The notes under the pieces are model-generated. The model was not told the origin of the DNA and did not search any database. It saw only the letters and a program-made list of their open reading frames with translations. DNA of 62,042 nucleotides from JBDRNE01 sp043812935 (GTDB lineage Bacteria > Omnitrophota > Gorgyraeia > Tantalellales > Tantalellaceae): positions 1-62,042 of the forward strand of contig JBDRLO010000076.1 in assembly GCA_043812935.1 (NCBI GenBank), read 5' to 3'. The translations under genes were made by a program, and so were the position numbers. Positions 26,381-34,324 of the stretch are shown here, piece after piece (within the stretch, counting starts at the first letter, position 1; every line of letters begins with the position of its first letter).

Positions 26381-27169
26381 ATGAAGATTATCGTGTTTAT
26401 AAAACAGGTTCCGGACACAACAGATGTTAAAATCGATCCTAAAACAAATACTCTTAAACGAGAAGGGGTGGAGTCGGTTATTAATCCATTTGATATGTAC
26501 GCGATAGAAGAGGCGCTGCGCGTAAAAGAAAGAATGGATGGCGTTGAGGTGGTTGTTGTCAGTATGGGGCCGCCGCAAGCCGCGGAAGCTTTGAGGAAAG
26601 CAATTTCAATGGGGTGTGACTCCGGCATTTTGGTAAGTGACAGAAAATTTGCCGGAAGTGATACATGGGCAACAAGTTATACTCTTGCGCAGGCAGTGAA
26701 AAAGATTGGAGACTACAAAATAATTTTTTGCGGTAAACAGGCCTCAGATGGGGATACCGCGCAGGTTGGCCCGGGAATTTCTACACATTTGGATATTCCC
26801 CAGGTAACCTATGTTAAAAAAATAGAGAAATTAAATGAAAACCAGGCAACTGTTGAACGGATGACGGAAGAAGGTTATGACATAGTGGAAACACCTTTAC
26901 CTGCAGTTATAACTGTGGTTAAAGAAATAAATGAACCGCGCCTACCGTCTTTAAAAGGTAAAATGAAAGCAAAAAAAGCTGAAATACCGGTTTGGACGGC
27001 AGAAGACCTTGGTTGTGATGAAAAAAAGATCGGTCTTGATGGGTCGCCTACAAGAGTTGTAAAAATTTTTACACCGCCGCCGCGTGAAGGCGGACGTATT
27101 CTTGAAGGAGAACCTTCGGAAAAAGCTAAAGAATTAGTCGTGCTTATTAAAGAAGTTATAATTGGTTAG
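26381..27169 (+). CDS. etfB: Electron transfer flavoprotein beta subunit, bifurcating type
   Basis: 262 aa. EtfB N-terminus KIIVFIKQVPDTTDVKIDP, with VSMGPPQAAEALRKAISMG in the Rossmann-like core. At about residues 117-133 the motif CGKQASDGDTAQVGPGI is present. Canonical, non-bifurcating EtfB proteins bind AMP here and read more like KQAIDDDCNQTGQ, whereas the DGDTAQVGP form is typical of Etfs that bind FAD in the beta subunit and bifurcate electrons. It lies between the acyl-CoA dehydrogenase and etfA and should form a soluble heterodimer with the latter. Confidence 0.94.
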   Translation: MKIIVFIKQVPDTTDVKIDPKTNTLKREGVESVINPFDMYAIEEALRVKERMDGVEVVVVSMGPPQAAEALRKAISMGCDSGILVSDRKFAGSDTWATSYTLAQAVKKIGDYKIIFCGKQASDGDTAQVGPGISTHLDIPQVTYVKKIEKLNENQATVERMTEEGYDIVETPLPAVITVVKEINEPRLPSLKGKMKAKKAEIPVWTAEDLGCDEKKIGLDGSPTRVVKIFTPPPREGGRILEGEPSEKAKELVVLIKEVIIG

Positions 27170-27190
27170 CCGATTTATTGATTTATTAAT

Positions 27191-27250
27191 GTAGGGACAG
27201 AGCTTGTCATGTACCCTGTGTGGTACATGGCCCCCCGTGTCTGTCCGTTA
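27191..27250 (+). repeat. GTAGGGAC...GTCTGTCCGTTA hairpin repeat with internal insert
   Basis: A long form of the GGACAGGC family in the etfB-etfA gap. Between the outer arms it carries an extra inverted repeat, CATGTACC / GGTACATG (27209-27230). Confidence 0.6.
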
Positions 27251-27304
27251 TTATTATATATTAATACAGATATTACGTGCAGTTTATAATTATTAGGAGA
27301 GTTT

Positions 27305-28513
27305 ATGTCAGAGAATGACGCGATACAAGTATTGAACGAAAAATGTGTTGGATGTTCGCTTTGTATAAAAGTGTGTCCATTCGGGGCGATTGTTGTTGAA
27401 GATAAAAAGGCAATAATAGACCTTTCAAAATGTACATTATGCGGGGCTTGTAAAGAAGCCTGTAAATTTGACGCTATAATAATTCAAAAGAAAGAAGCTG
27501 ATAAAACTTTGGATTTTTCATTATACAAAGATGTCTGGGTCTTTTGCGAACAAAAAAAGAATCAAGTACAGTCGATTTCTTTTGAACTTTTAGGCAAAGG
27601 AAGAGAGCTTGCAGATAAGTTGGGAGTAAAACTATGTGCGGTTCTTATTGGTGATAAAATGGAGAATGTATGTGCAGAGCTTATTGAAAGAGGCGCTGAC
27701 ATAGTTTATTTGGTTGATTCTCCGACACTTAAATCATACCAGGACGATCCCTACACCAAGATTTTAGTGAAACTCGTTTCAAAATATAAACCTGAGATTG
27801 TTCTTTGCGGAGCGACAACTATTGGTCGCAGTCTTATTTCACGCGTTGCCGTAGCAATCAGAGCGGGGCTTACCGCAGATTGCACCGGGCTTGATATTGA
27901 CCCAAAAGAAAAACTGCTTCTTCAAACCAGGCCTGCTTTTGGTGGAAATATTATGGCGACTATTATTTCTCCGAATACAAGGCCTCAAATGGCTACGGTT
28001 CGTCATAAAGTTATGAAGGAAGCCGAAGTTGTATCAGGGCGAAAAGGAGAAATAATTAGGGAAACGTTTTCTGATGAAGTTTATGCTTCCAGGAGCAAGC
28101 TTATAGATATAGTGGAAGAAATTGAAGAAACTATTAATCTCGCGGAAGCGGATATCATAGTTTCCGGGGGAAGGGGATTGGGCGCTAAAGAAAATTTTGA
28201 TATGATAAGAGAACTTGCTTTAGTGCTTAATGCCGCTGTTGGAGCATCTCGCTCAGCGGTTGACGCAGATTGGATACCATATTCGCATCAAGTCGGTCAA
28301 ACTGGAAAAACGGTTTGTCCAAAAGTTTATATTGCTTGCGGGATAAGCGGTCAGATACAGCATCTTATTGGAATGAAGTCATCCGATGTTATTGTTGCGA
28401 TAAACAAAGATCCGGATGCTCCTATTTTTAGTGTAGCAACTTATGGTATAGTGGACGATCTTTTTAAAGTTGTTCCATTTTTGACAAATGAATTTAAGAA
28501 GGTTCTTGGATGA
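27305..28513 (+). CDS. etfA: Electron transfer flavoprotein alpha subunit with N-terminal 2[4Fe-4S] ferredoxin domain
   Basis: 402 aa; a plain EtfA is about 320. The extra N-terminus carries two four-cysteine motifs: Cys14/17/20/24 (CVGCSLCIKVCP) and Cys43/46/49/53 (CTLCGACKEAC). This is a bacterial ferredoxin domain. The rest is EtfA, with the FAD-binding C-terminal half GGRGLGAKENFDMI, GASRSAVDADWIPYSHQVGQTG and ISGQIQHLIGM. Ferredoxin-fused EtfA is known from CarE and LctC, where Etf couples acyl-CoA or lactate chemistry to ferredoxin. Preceded by a good AGGAG site; followed by a strong terminator that ends the fab-Etf block. Confidence 0.95.
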   Translation: MSENDAIQVLNEKCVGCSLCIKVCPFGAIVVEDKKAIIDLSKCTLCGACKEACKFDAIIIQKKEADKTLDFSLYKDVWVFCEQKKNQVQSISFELLGKGRELADKLGVKLCAVLIGDKMENVCAELIERGADIVYLVDSPTLKSYQDDPYTKILVKLVSKYKPEIVLCGATTIGRSLISRVAVAIRAGLTADCTGLDIDPKEKLLLQTRPAFGGNIMATIISPNTRPQMATVRHKVMKEAEVVSGRKGEIIRETFSDEVYASRSKLIDIVEEIEETINLAEADIIVSGGRGLGAKENFDMIRELALVLNAAVGASRSAVDADWIPYSHQVGQTGKTVCPKVYIACGISGQIQHLIGMKSSDVIVAINKDPDAPIFSVATYGIVDDLFKVVPFLTNEFKKVLG

Positions 28514-28529
28514 CGTTTTGTGCGGATGG

Positions 28530-28574
28530 ATATAAAAAAAAGACAGTCTTATTCTGGACTGTCTTTTTTTATAT
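28530..28574 (+). terminator. Rho-independent terminator after etfA
   Basis: Stem AGACAGTC (28541-28548) / GACTGTCT (28557-28564), extended by the flanking A-run and T-run, with loop TTATTCTG. It is followed by seven T residues, and the A/T symmetry allows termination from both directions. Confidence 0.85.
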
Positions 28575-28581
28575 CAATTTC

Positions 28582-28610
28582 TTGACGAGGTGTAGATAGT
28601 TGTATATACT
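28582..28610 (+). promoter_or_regulatory. Sigma-70-type promoter of the small HTH gene
   Basis: -35 TTGACG (28582-28587), 17-nt spacer, -10 TATACT (28605-28610), directly behind the etfA terminator and about 50 nt before the ATG at 28662. Confidence 0.65.
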
Positions 28611-28661
28611 TAACTAAAGTTCTATAAACCTGCATAAAAAGTTAACCTGTCAAGAGGTTAT

Positions 28662-28856
28662 ATGTTAAACCTGGAAATAAATAGAAAATACACAGTACAG
28701 CAAACCGCCAATATGTTGGGTGTTTATCGCGGAACGGTTATTAATTATGAAAAAAAAGGTATATTTCCCATACCGCGTAGAAATCCAATAAACGGTTACC
28801 GGGAATACACTGAGGAAGATATAACCATTTTAAAGTCCATACTTGGAAGAACGTGA
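28662..28856 (+). CDS. Small MerR/excisionase-like helix-turn-helix protein
   Basis: 64 aa. The sequence YTVQQTANMLGVYRGTVINYEKKGIFPIPRRNP, followed by GYREYTEEDITILKSIL, is a MerR-type winged helix-turn-helix: a recognition helix after the VYRGTV turn, a wing, and the R-x-Y-T-E-E-D helix. There is no effector or dimerisation domain beyond that, so it resembles stand-alone MerR-like/excisionase DNA-binding proteins. It has its own promoter and an AAGAGG site. No phage or integrase gene is nearby, so a chromosomal regulatory role is more likely than excision. Target unknown. Confidence 0.8.
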   Translation: MLNLEINRKYTVQQTANMLGVYRGTVINYEKKGIFPIPRRNPINGYREYTEEDITILKSILGRT

Positions 28857-28862
28857 AGAGTG

Positions 28863-28999
28863 TAGCACGTTTCACGCAACACGTTACACGTTTTGTTAGC
28901 ATTTAACGTAGATGGTGAATAGTAAAACCGGCTAACGGGTCAACTGGTTAACCAATATAAAGTTGCACGTTTTATGTAACACGTTACACGTTTTATTAG
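28863..28999 (+). repeat. Two NNACACG heptamer clusters flanking an octamer run
   Basis: Cluster one: TAGCACG TTTCACG CAACACG TTACACG at 28863-28890, followed by TTTTGTTAGC. Cluster two: TTGCACG TTTTATG TAACACG TTACACG at 28963-28990, followed by TTTTATTAGC. The ATTTAACGT word after each is also repeated, so this looks like a duplication with an octamer-type insert (28927-28954) between. It fills the 196-nt gap before smc. Confidence 0.65.
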
Positions 29000-29052
29000 C
29001 ATTTAACGTGAAGCTTGAAACTTGCAACGTGTAACGCAAAAAGGGAGATAAT

Positions 29053-32000
29053 ATGCATTTTAAGAGTCTTGAGATAGTGGGGTTTAAATCGTTTTTGAAT
29101 AAAACAAAATTAAAATTTGAACCAGGTGTTACTGCGGTTGTAGGTCCTAACGGTTGCGGTAAAAGTAATGTTGTTGATGCGATTAAATGGGTTTTGGGTG
29201 AACAATCCGCGAAATCCATGCGTAGTTCCGCGATGCTGGATGTTATTTTTAACGGTACGGAAAATCAGGAACCTGTTAATGTCGCGGAAGTGGCTCTTAC
29301 ATTATCCAATACGGATAGGATGCTTGCCGTTGATTATGATGAAGTTACTATTTCAAGGAGATTGTATCGTTCCGGTGAAAGTGAATATCTTTTAAACAAG
29401 ACTCCTGTGAGGCTTACTGATGTACGTAATTTATTAATGGGAACAGGTATAGGTACCAGTTCTTATTCCATAGTTGAACAGGGCCGGATGGATATGATAC
29501 TTAGTTCTAAACCGGAAGAACGCAGGTATATTTTTGAGGAAGCCAGTGGAATCACTCGCTATAAATCCAAAAAAAGAGAAGCGTTGCTTAAACTGGAGCG
29601 GACACAGGAAAATTTAGTTAGGATTAATGATATTATCCGTGAAGTCGAGAGACAGATTAATTCCATCGAACGTAAAGCCAGAAAAGCGGAAAGATATAAA
29701 GTTCGTTACGAAGAACTAAAAGAGCTGGATGTAAAGTTTGCTTATAAAAAATATAAAGATCTGAGCGATAGTGATATTGTTTTGGCGGAAGAGAATGATG
29801 AATTGAAAAAACAATCGGAAATTCTTGAGGCAGAACTGGAAAAATCTTCAGAACGGCTTGTAGGTGTGAGAAAAGAATATAATGATATTTTTGCGCAATT
29901 ACAAGTGCTTCAGGAAGAGCGCTCCCGAGTTTTATCGGATTTTGATAGAAATAAACATATTATTGAAATTAACAATGAAAGAACCGCTGAGCTTAAGAAA
30001 TACGTTGACCGGTTGAATTGGGAAATAGACGATATTAGCCAGCGAAAGGAAAAATTAGGGAATAGGCTTGAGGTGCTGGAAACAAAATTTTTAGAAATAA
30101 GCGGAAAACGGCAAGAAAAAAGTAATGAATTTAAACTTAGTGATGAAGAAGCGAAAAAATTGACGGATTCAATTGAAACATATAAACATGAACTTAATTT
30201 TAACCGTGAAAAAACTATTGATATGCTTTCGGAAGAAACAAAATCAAAAAACAGGTTAATTAAAATTGACGCGGATATTCAGAATACAGAAATGCGTAAA
30301 CGGCGTTTAAGCCTGGAAAGCGCGAATGTTAAATCAGAAAAAGATAAAGCCGCGGAAGAATTAAAAGATACTTTGTTGAAAAAAGAACGGATAGAAAAAG
30401 AGCTTGAACGGAAAAAGGGGCATTTCGAGACATTTAGTAAAGATTATATTAATAAACAGCAGAAATTAAATGTTTTAATCGATGAAAAAAATGATAAAGA
30501 AAAGCATTTAAATGAAATAAGTTTACGCCGCCGCTTCCTGGAAAAACTGCTTATAGAGCGGGAAGGTATCGGGGAGAGCGTTAAAAATATTATGAAGCAG
30601 GTTGAATCAGGCTCTTCACGTTTTTCAGGAGTACAGGGTATACTTTCGGAGCTTGTTAACCTTGATGAAAAATATGAAGAATCAATGAAATTTGTGTTAG
30701 GTGAAGCGGCACAGGCTTTGGTTGTAGATACATATCAAACGGTGGAGTCAGTGACGGTTTATCTTAAAGAGCACTCGATGGCAAGTGTAAGCTTTATTGT
30801 CCTAGATGAGCTTAAATCTGCTGTCAGGGAGAATACTCCTGAAAATGGCCGAGAATCCGGTGCGTTGAATGATGTGTCCCGCGTTTTGACGGCAAAGGAA
30901 CCTTATTTGGCAGCTTTAAAAATTTTGCTTGAAGATATTTTAGTTTCGGCTGATGCAGAAAAATTTATTTTAAATGAAAAGGGGAAAAGAATCGTTATCG
31001 GCCCGGGAGGAATTGTCAATAAACGCGGACTTAAACGCACAATGAATTATTCTGAAAAGGAGAATATTCCGCTTTTTGGACGAAGAGAAAAAATTGAACA
31101 AATGAAAGAATCTGAGGAAAAAGAGAAAACAGAAATTAAAAATTTAGAACAAAATATTTTACAGATAAATGAATGGCTTAATGTTTCTGCCAGTGAGAAA
31201 GATAAATTGGAAACTGAACTTAGGCAAATACAAATGGATTTTGTTGATATCTGTTCTAAGAAAAACATTATTACGGAAAAAACCGGGGCACTGGAAGAAG
31301 AGTATAACTTGTTATGTTCAGAGACTGAAGAAGAAAACAGGATTATCAACCAGCTTTGTCAGGAAAAAGAAGTTTTAAATACAGATTTGAAAGAAATGAA
31401 AGATAAAAATGTTGAAATGCAGGTACGTATTAATGAAATGCAAAATCGTATTCAGGAAAGTTCCATTAGAAGGGAAGCGCTTCTTTTTAAAACCGCGGAT
31501 ATTAAAGCAGAGCTTTCAGTTTTTAGTAAAGAAGAAGAAAATTTAAAGGAAAACCTGGAGCGGGACAAAGATTCTTATGAACATATGGGTATGGAAATAG
31601 AAGATAAAAAGAAACGCATAACTGAAAACAACGAAAAAATTCAACTATTAAATGAAGAAATAACGGTTTTAACCGCGCAAAACGTTGAAAATACAAATTT
31701 TGCCGAAAAAAAGTTTCAAGAAATTTCAGAAAAAGAAGAATGTAAATTGAATCTGGCGGAAAACATTAATCTGGAAGAAGCTTGCCTTAAAGCAAAAGAA
31801 AAGAAAATGGAGGAATTCCGGAATAAAACGAGAGACTCGGATATCAGAAAAAAAGAACTTGAGTTTAAACGCAATGCTTTAATCGAAAAAACTTTTGACG
31901 CTTATAAACTGGATATTACCGGGTTGAATTTGGATCTGGATGAAAACGTAGATTGGCAGGCTCTTTCAGATAAAATCAGTGAGATTAAAGAGCAGCTTGA

Positions 32001-32643
32001 AAAAATGGGCGAAGTAAGTTTATCCGCGGTGGAAGAGCATCGTCAGCTTGAGGAGCGGTACCAGTTTCTTTTTAAGCAAAAAGAAGATCTTGTTTCAGGG
32101 AGAGAATCTCTTCTTCAGGCAATTTCAAAAATTAACAGAACTACCCGCAAACTTTTTATGGAAACCTTTGAAAGTATAAAAAAAGAATTTTCCAATTATT
32201 TTCGAATGCTTTTCGCGGGCGGTAAAGCTGAACTTGTTTTAGAAGACGAATCAAATGTTTTGGAATGCGGTATTGATATTGTGGTCAGGCCTCCGGGAAA
32301 GAAGCTGCACAATATTATGCAGCTTTCCGGAGGCGAAAAAGCCATGACAGCGATCGCTTTAATATTTGCGATTTTTAAAGTAAATCCAAGCCCTTTTTGT
32401 ATATTGGACGAAATTGACGCGCCGCTGGATGAATCTAATATTGTTCGTTTTTGCAAAGTACTGCAGGATTTTATAAAATTATCACAGTTTGTTATTGTGA
32501 CTCATAACAGAATGACAATACAGCTGGCGGATGTTCTTTACGGCATAACAATGCAGGAAAAAGGTGTTTCTAAAGTTGTTTCCGTTAAATTTGCCGAAGA
32601 AAAAGAGGTTCGAGACGAGGAGACAATCCCTGCCGCGGTATAA
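29053..32643 (+). CDS. smc: Chromosome segregation protein SMC
   Basis: ATPase of the condensin complex that organises and segregates the chromosome. 1196 aa, the usual length. Walker A GPNGCGKSN at residues 32-40, first coiled coil about 165-505, and hinge about 527-651 (FSGVQGILSELVNLD ... GPGGIVNKRGL). The second coiled coil follows, then the ABC signature LSGGEKA from Leu1091 and Walker B FCILDEIDAPLDESN near 1115. All catalytic motifs are intact. A good AAGGGAG site precedes the ATG. scpA and scpB are not in the window. Confidence 0.97.
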   Translation: MHFKSLEIVGFKSFLNKTKLKFEPGVTAVVGPNGCGKSNVVDAIKWVLGEQSAKSMRSSAMLDVIFNGTENQEPVNVAEVALTLSNTDRMLAVDYDEVTISRRLYRSGESEYLLNKTPVRLTDVRNLLMGTGIGTSSYSIVEQGRMDMILSSKPEERRYIFEEASGITRYKSKKREALLKLERTQENLVRINDIIREVERQINSIERKARKAERYKVRYEELKELDVKFAYKKYKDLSDSDIVLAEENDELKKQSEILEAELEKSSERLVGVRKEYNDIFAQLQVLQEERSRVLSDFDRNKHIIEINNERTAELKKYVDRLNWEIDDISQRKEKLGNRLEVLETKFLEISGKRQEKSNEFKLSDEEAKKLTDSIETYKHELNFNREKTIDMLSEETKSKNRLIKIDADIQNTEMRKRRLSLESANVKSEKDKAAEELKDTLLKKERIEKELERKKGHFETFSKDYINKQQKLNVLIDEKNDKEKHLNEISLRRRFLEKLLIEREGIGESVKNIMKQVESGSSRFSGVQGILSELVNLDEKYEESMKFVLGEAAQALVVDTYQTVESVTVYLKEHSMASVSFIVLDELKSAVRENTPENGRESGALNDVSRVLTAKEPYLAALKILLEDILVSADAEKFILNEKGKRIVIGPGGIVNKRGLKRTMNYSEKENIPLFGRREKIEQMKESEEKEKTEIKNLEQNILQINEWLNVSASEKDKLETELRQIQMDFVDICSKKNIITEKTGALEEEYNLLCSETEEENRIINQLCQEKEVLNTDLKEMKDKNVEMQVRINEMQNRIQESSIRREALLFKTADIKAELSVFSKEEENLKENLERDKDSYEHMGMEIEDKKKRITENNEKIQLLNEEITVLTAQNVENTNFAEKKFQEISEKEECKLNLAENINLEEACLKAKEKKMEEFRNKTRDSDIRKKELEFKRNALIEKTFDAYKLDITGLNLDLDENVDWQALSDKISEIKEQLEKMGEVSLSAVEEHRQLEERYQFLFKQKEDLVSGRESLLQAISKINRTTRKLFMETFESIKKEFSNYFRMLFAGGKAELVLEDESNVLECGIDIVVRPPGKKLHNIMQLSGGEKAMTAIALIFAIFKVNPSPFCILDEIDAPLDESNIVRFCKVLQDFIKLSQFVIVTHNRMTIQLADVLYGITMQEKGVSKVVSVKFAEEKEVRDEETIPAAV

Positions 32644-32677
32644 TCGTATAGTATAAATAGGGACTATAAATAGGATG

Positions 32678-32740
32678 TATAAATAGGGACAGCTACCATT
32701 TAATTGCTTTGCAATTAAATGGTAGCTGTCCCTATTTATA
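32678..32740 (+). repeat. Perfect 30-bp inverted repeat, 3-nt loop, between convergent genes
   Basis: The arm 32678-32707 is the exact reverse complement of 32711-32740, with loop TTT. It contains GGGACAGCTACCATTT, one base off the arm at 2329. Two partial copies of its outer TATAAATAGG end lie just upstream (32651-32677). It is placed between the 3' ends of smc and the diguanylate cyclase gene, so it could serve as a bidirectional terminator, and it probably belongs to a mobile palindromic (REP/MITE-like) family. Confidence 0.8.
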
Positions 32741-32747
32741 GGATGTG

Positions 32748-33983
32748 TTATTTATCTTGTTCAGGAGTATAAACGCAGACAATGTTTTTACCTGTTTGTT
32801 TTGCGCGGTAGAGCGCTTGGTCGGCTTTGTTTATGAAATCGTTTTTTTCAATACTATCATTTGGAAAAAACGCAAGACCCAAGCTTATTGTCAATTTATA
32901 ATCTTTAGGGATGGTTTTATCTTTTTTAAAGGATTTTTCAGTTTCTTTCCTGAGCCTTTCTGCAGTTCTTCTCGCTCCGCTTTTATTGGATTTTGACATT
33001 ATTATACAGAATTCTTCACCGCCGTATCTGCATACAAAGTCAGTTCCGCGGGAATAACGGTTTAGTATATCCGCTACTTTTTTTATAGCATCGTCTCCCT
33101 GCCTATGTCCGAATTTGTCATTAAATCTTTTAAAATTATCGATATCAATCATTAAAAGAGCGACAGGGTTTTTGGTTTCTCTGGATTTTTTTAATTTTTT
33201 TTCAAGCATGGCGCTGAAATAACGCGTGTTCCAAAGCCCGGTTAACCAGTCTGTCCGGGAAAGATGCACGGTTTTTTCATATAATTGAGAATTTTCAATT
33301 GCAAGAGCCGCATGATTCGCGAACATATTTAATATTCGCATATTATCTTTTGTGATAGCTTTTTTAGAAAAAATATTATCAACAAGTATTACGCCGAATG
33401 TGCGGGTTTTAGTCTTAAGCGGAATAGTCACAAAAAGGTCCATCTTAAGCCATTTTTTTATTCGGTCATTAACCATGGATTTGGCTTCGTGTGTAGTAAT
33501 TTCAAACGGCATGCCTTCGAGTATTGTCAGCGCAAGTATTCCGGTATCTTCACGGAGCGGTATTCTGATGCCTTGTACAATTGAATTCAATTTTGATTCC
33601 GGATCGGTTTTAAACTTTTCATAAGCTTCTAACAAATTGTTTAGTTCTAGTTCTTGGTTATAAACATGCTTCCAGATTTTGTCCGCCTCTTCAGTCGAAT
33701 GGGGGCCGATTGCCATTTTGCCTTCCAGAGTTTGCTTTTTTTCATTTACAACAAAAAACATGGCTCGGTCAAAACCAAGGCCGGCATGTGATGTGAGAGC
33801 TGTAAGAATTGTATAAAGAACCTGATCCAATTTGAGCGATCGCATTATGCAGTTAGTTATTTCGGAAAGCATAATAAGTTCATTCTTAGTTTTAACAAAA
33901 AGTTTTTCAAGTTCACGTTTTGTTAAATCCGGTTTTATGAGTATTTTTTTAGTTTTAGATGTTTTCATAGCAAATTTTTCCAT
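32748..33983 (-). CDS. Diguanylate cyclase with GAF sensor domain
   Basis: Makes cyclic di-GMP from two GTP. 411 aa, no signal peptide or membrane segment, so cytosolic. A short coiled coil at residues 20-45 is followed by a GAF domain at about 46-235. A linker leads into GGDEF at about 243-405: LTGLWNTRYF, first metal Asp280 (LLMIDIDNFKRFNDKFGHRQGDD), active site GGEEF at 321-325 and C-terminal ADQALYRAKQTGKN. An intact RxxD inhibitory I-site (RGTD, 312-315) lies five residues before GGEEF, so product feedback is expected. The ligand of the GAF domain is unknown. A second in-frame ATG at 33968 is an alternative start. It is the only complete GGDEF enzyme in the window. Confidence 0.95.
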   Translation of the reverse strand: MEKFAMKTSKTKKILIKPDLTKRELEKLFVKTKNELIMLSEITNCIMRSLKLDQVLYTILTALTSHAGLGFDRAMFFVVNEKKQTLEGKMAIGPHSTEEADKIWKHVYNQELELNNLLEAYEKFKTDPESKLNSIVQGIRIPLREDTGILALTILEGMPFEITTHEAKSMVNDRIKKWLKMDLFVTIPLKTKTRTFGVILVDNIFSKKAITKDNMRILNMFANHAALAIENSQLYEKTVHLSRTDWLTGLWNTRYFSAMLEKKLKKSRETKNPVALLMIDIDNFKRFNDKFGHRQGDDAIKKVADILNRYSRGTDFVCRYGGEEFCIIMSKSNKSGARRTAERLRKETEKSFKKDKTIPKDYKLTISLGLAFFPNDSIEKNDFINKADQALYRAKQTGKNIVCVYTPEQDK

Positions 33984-34324
33984 AATATTGATTTATTTGA
34001 TCAGAAGAGTTTATAATATTAGCCGGACAAAGTCAACATAGATTAAGGCCAGACGTGCGGAAGTGATAAAAAAAAGCAAAAACCTTTTTAAAAATACAAC
34101 ATAACACGTTATAAACAAAGAAGATATGAAGCGGAAAAGCTATGTAAACATCAGGATTAAGCTTTCAAAAAGTTTGTTATATAGTTGCCACAATTTTCCG
34201 TGGATGTGATATATTAATACAATGATGTTAAGTAAATAAATACCTTGGTATTTCGCTTTATTTTTTTCTTAGGTTGGAGTATTTTATTGCATATTAGACA
34301 TATAAAACTATTGCGGATTATTAG
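33984..34324. other. Intergenic region between divergent genes
   Basis: 341 nt, A/T-rich, without repeats of the families seen elsewhere. On the minus strand, TTGACT (plus 34031-34036) with TAAACT (plus 34008-34013, spacer 17) or TATAAA (34010-34015) may be the cyclase promoter. On the plus strand, TTGCCA (34185-34190) with a -10-like GATATA/TATATT (34208-34215) may drive the 2273-aa gene. Both are moderate matches. Confidence 0.45.

Noticed and set aside
28662..28856. Phage excisionase marking an integrated element
   Set aside because: No integrase, att-like duplication or phage genes in the window; the flanking genes (etfA, smc) are housekeeping.
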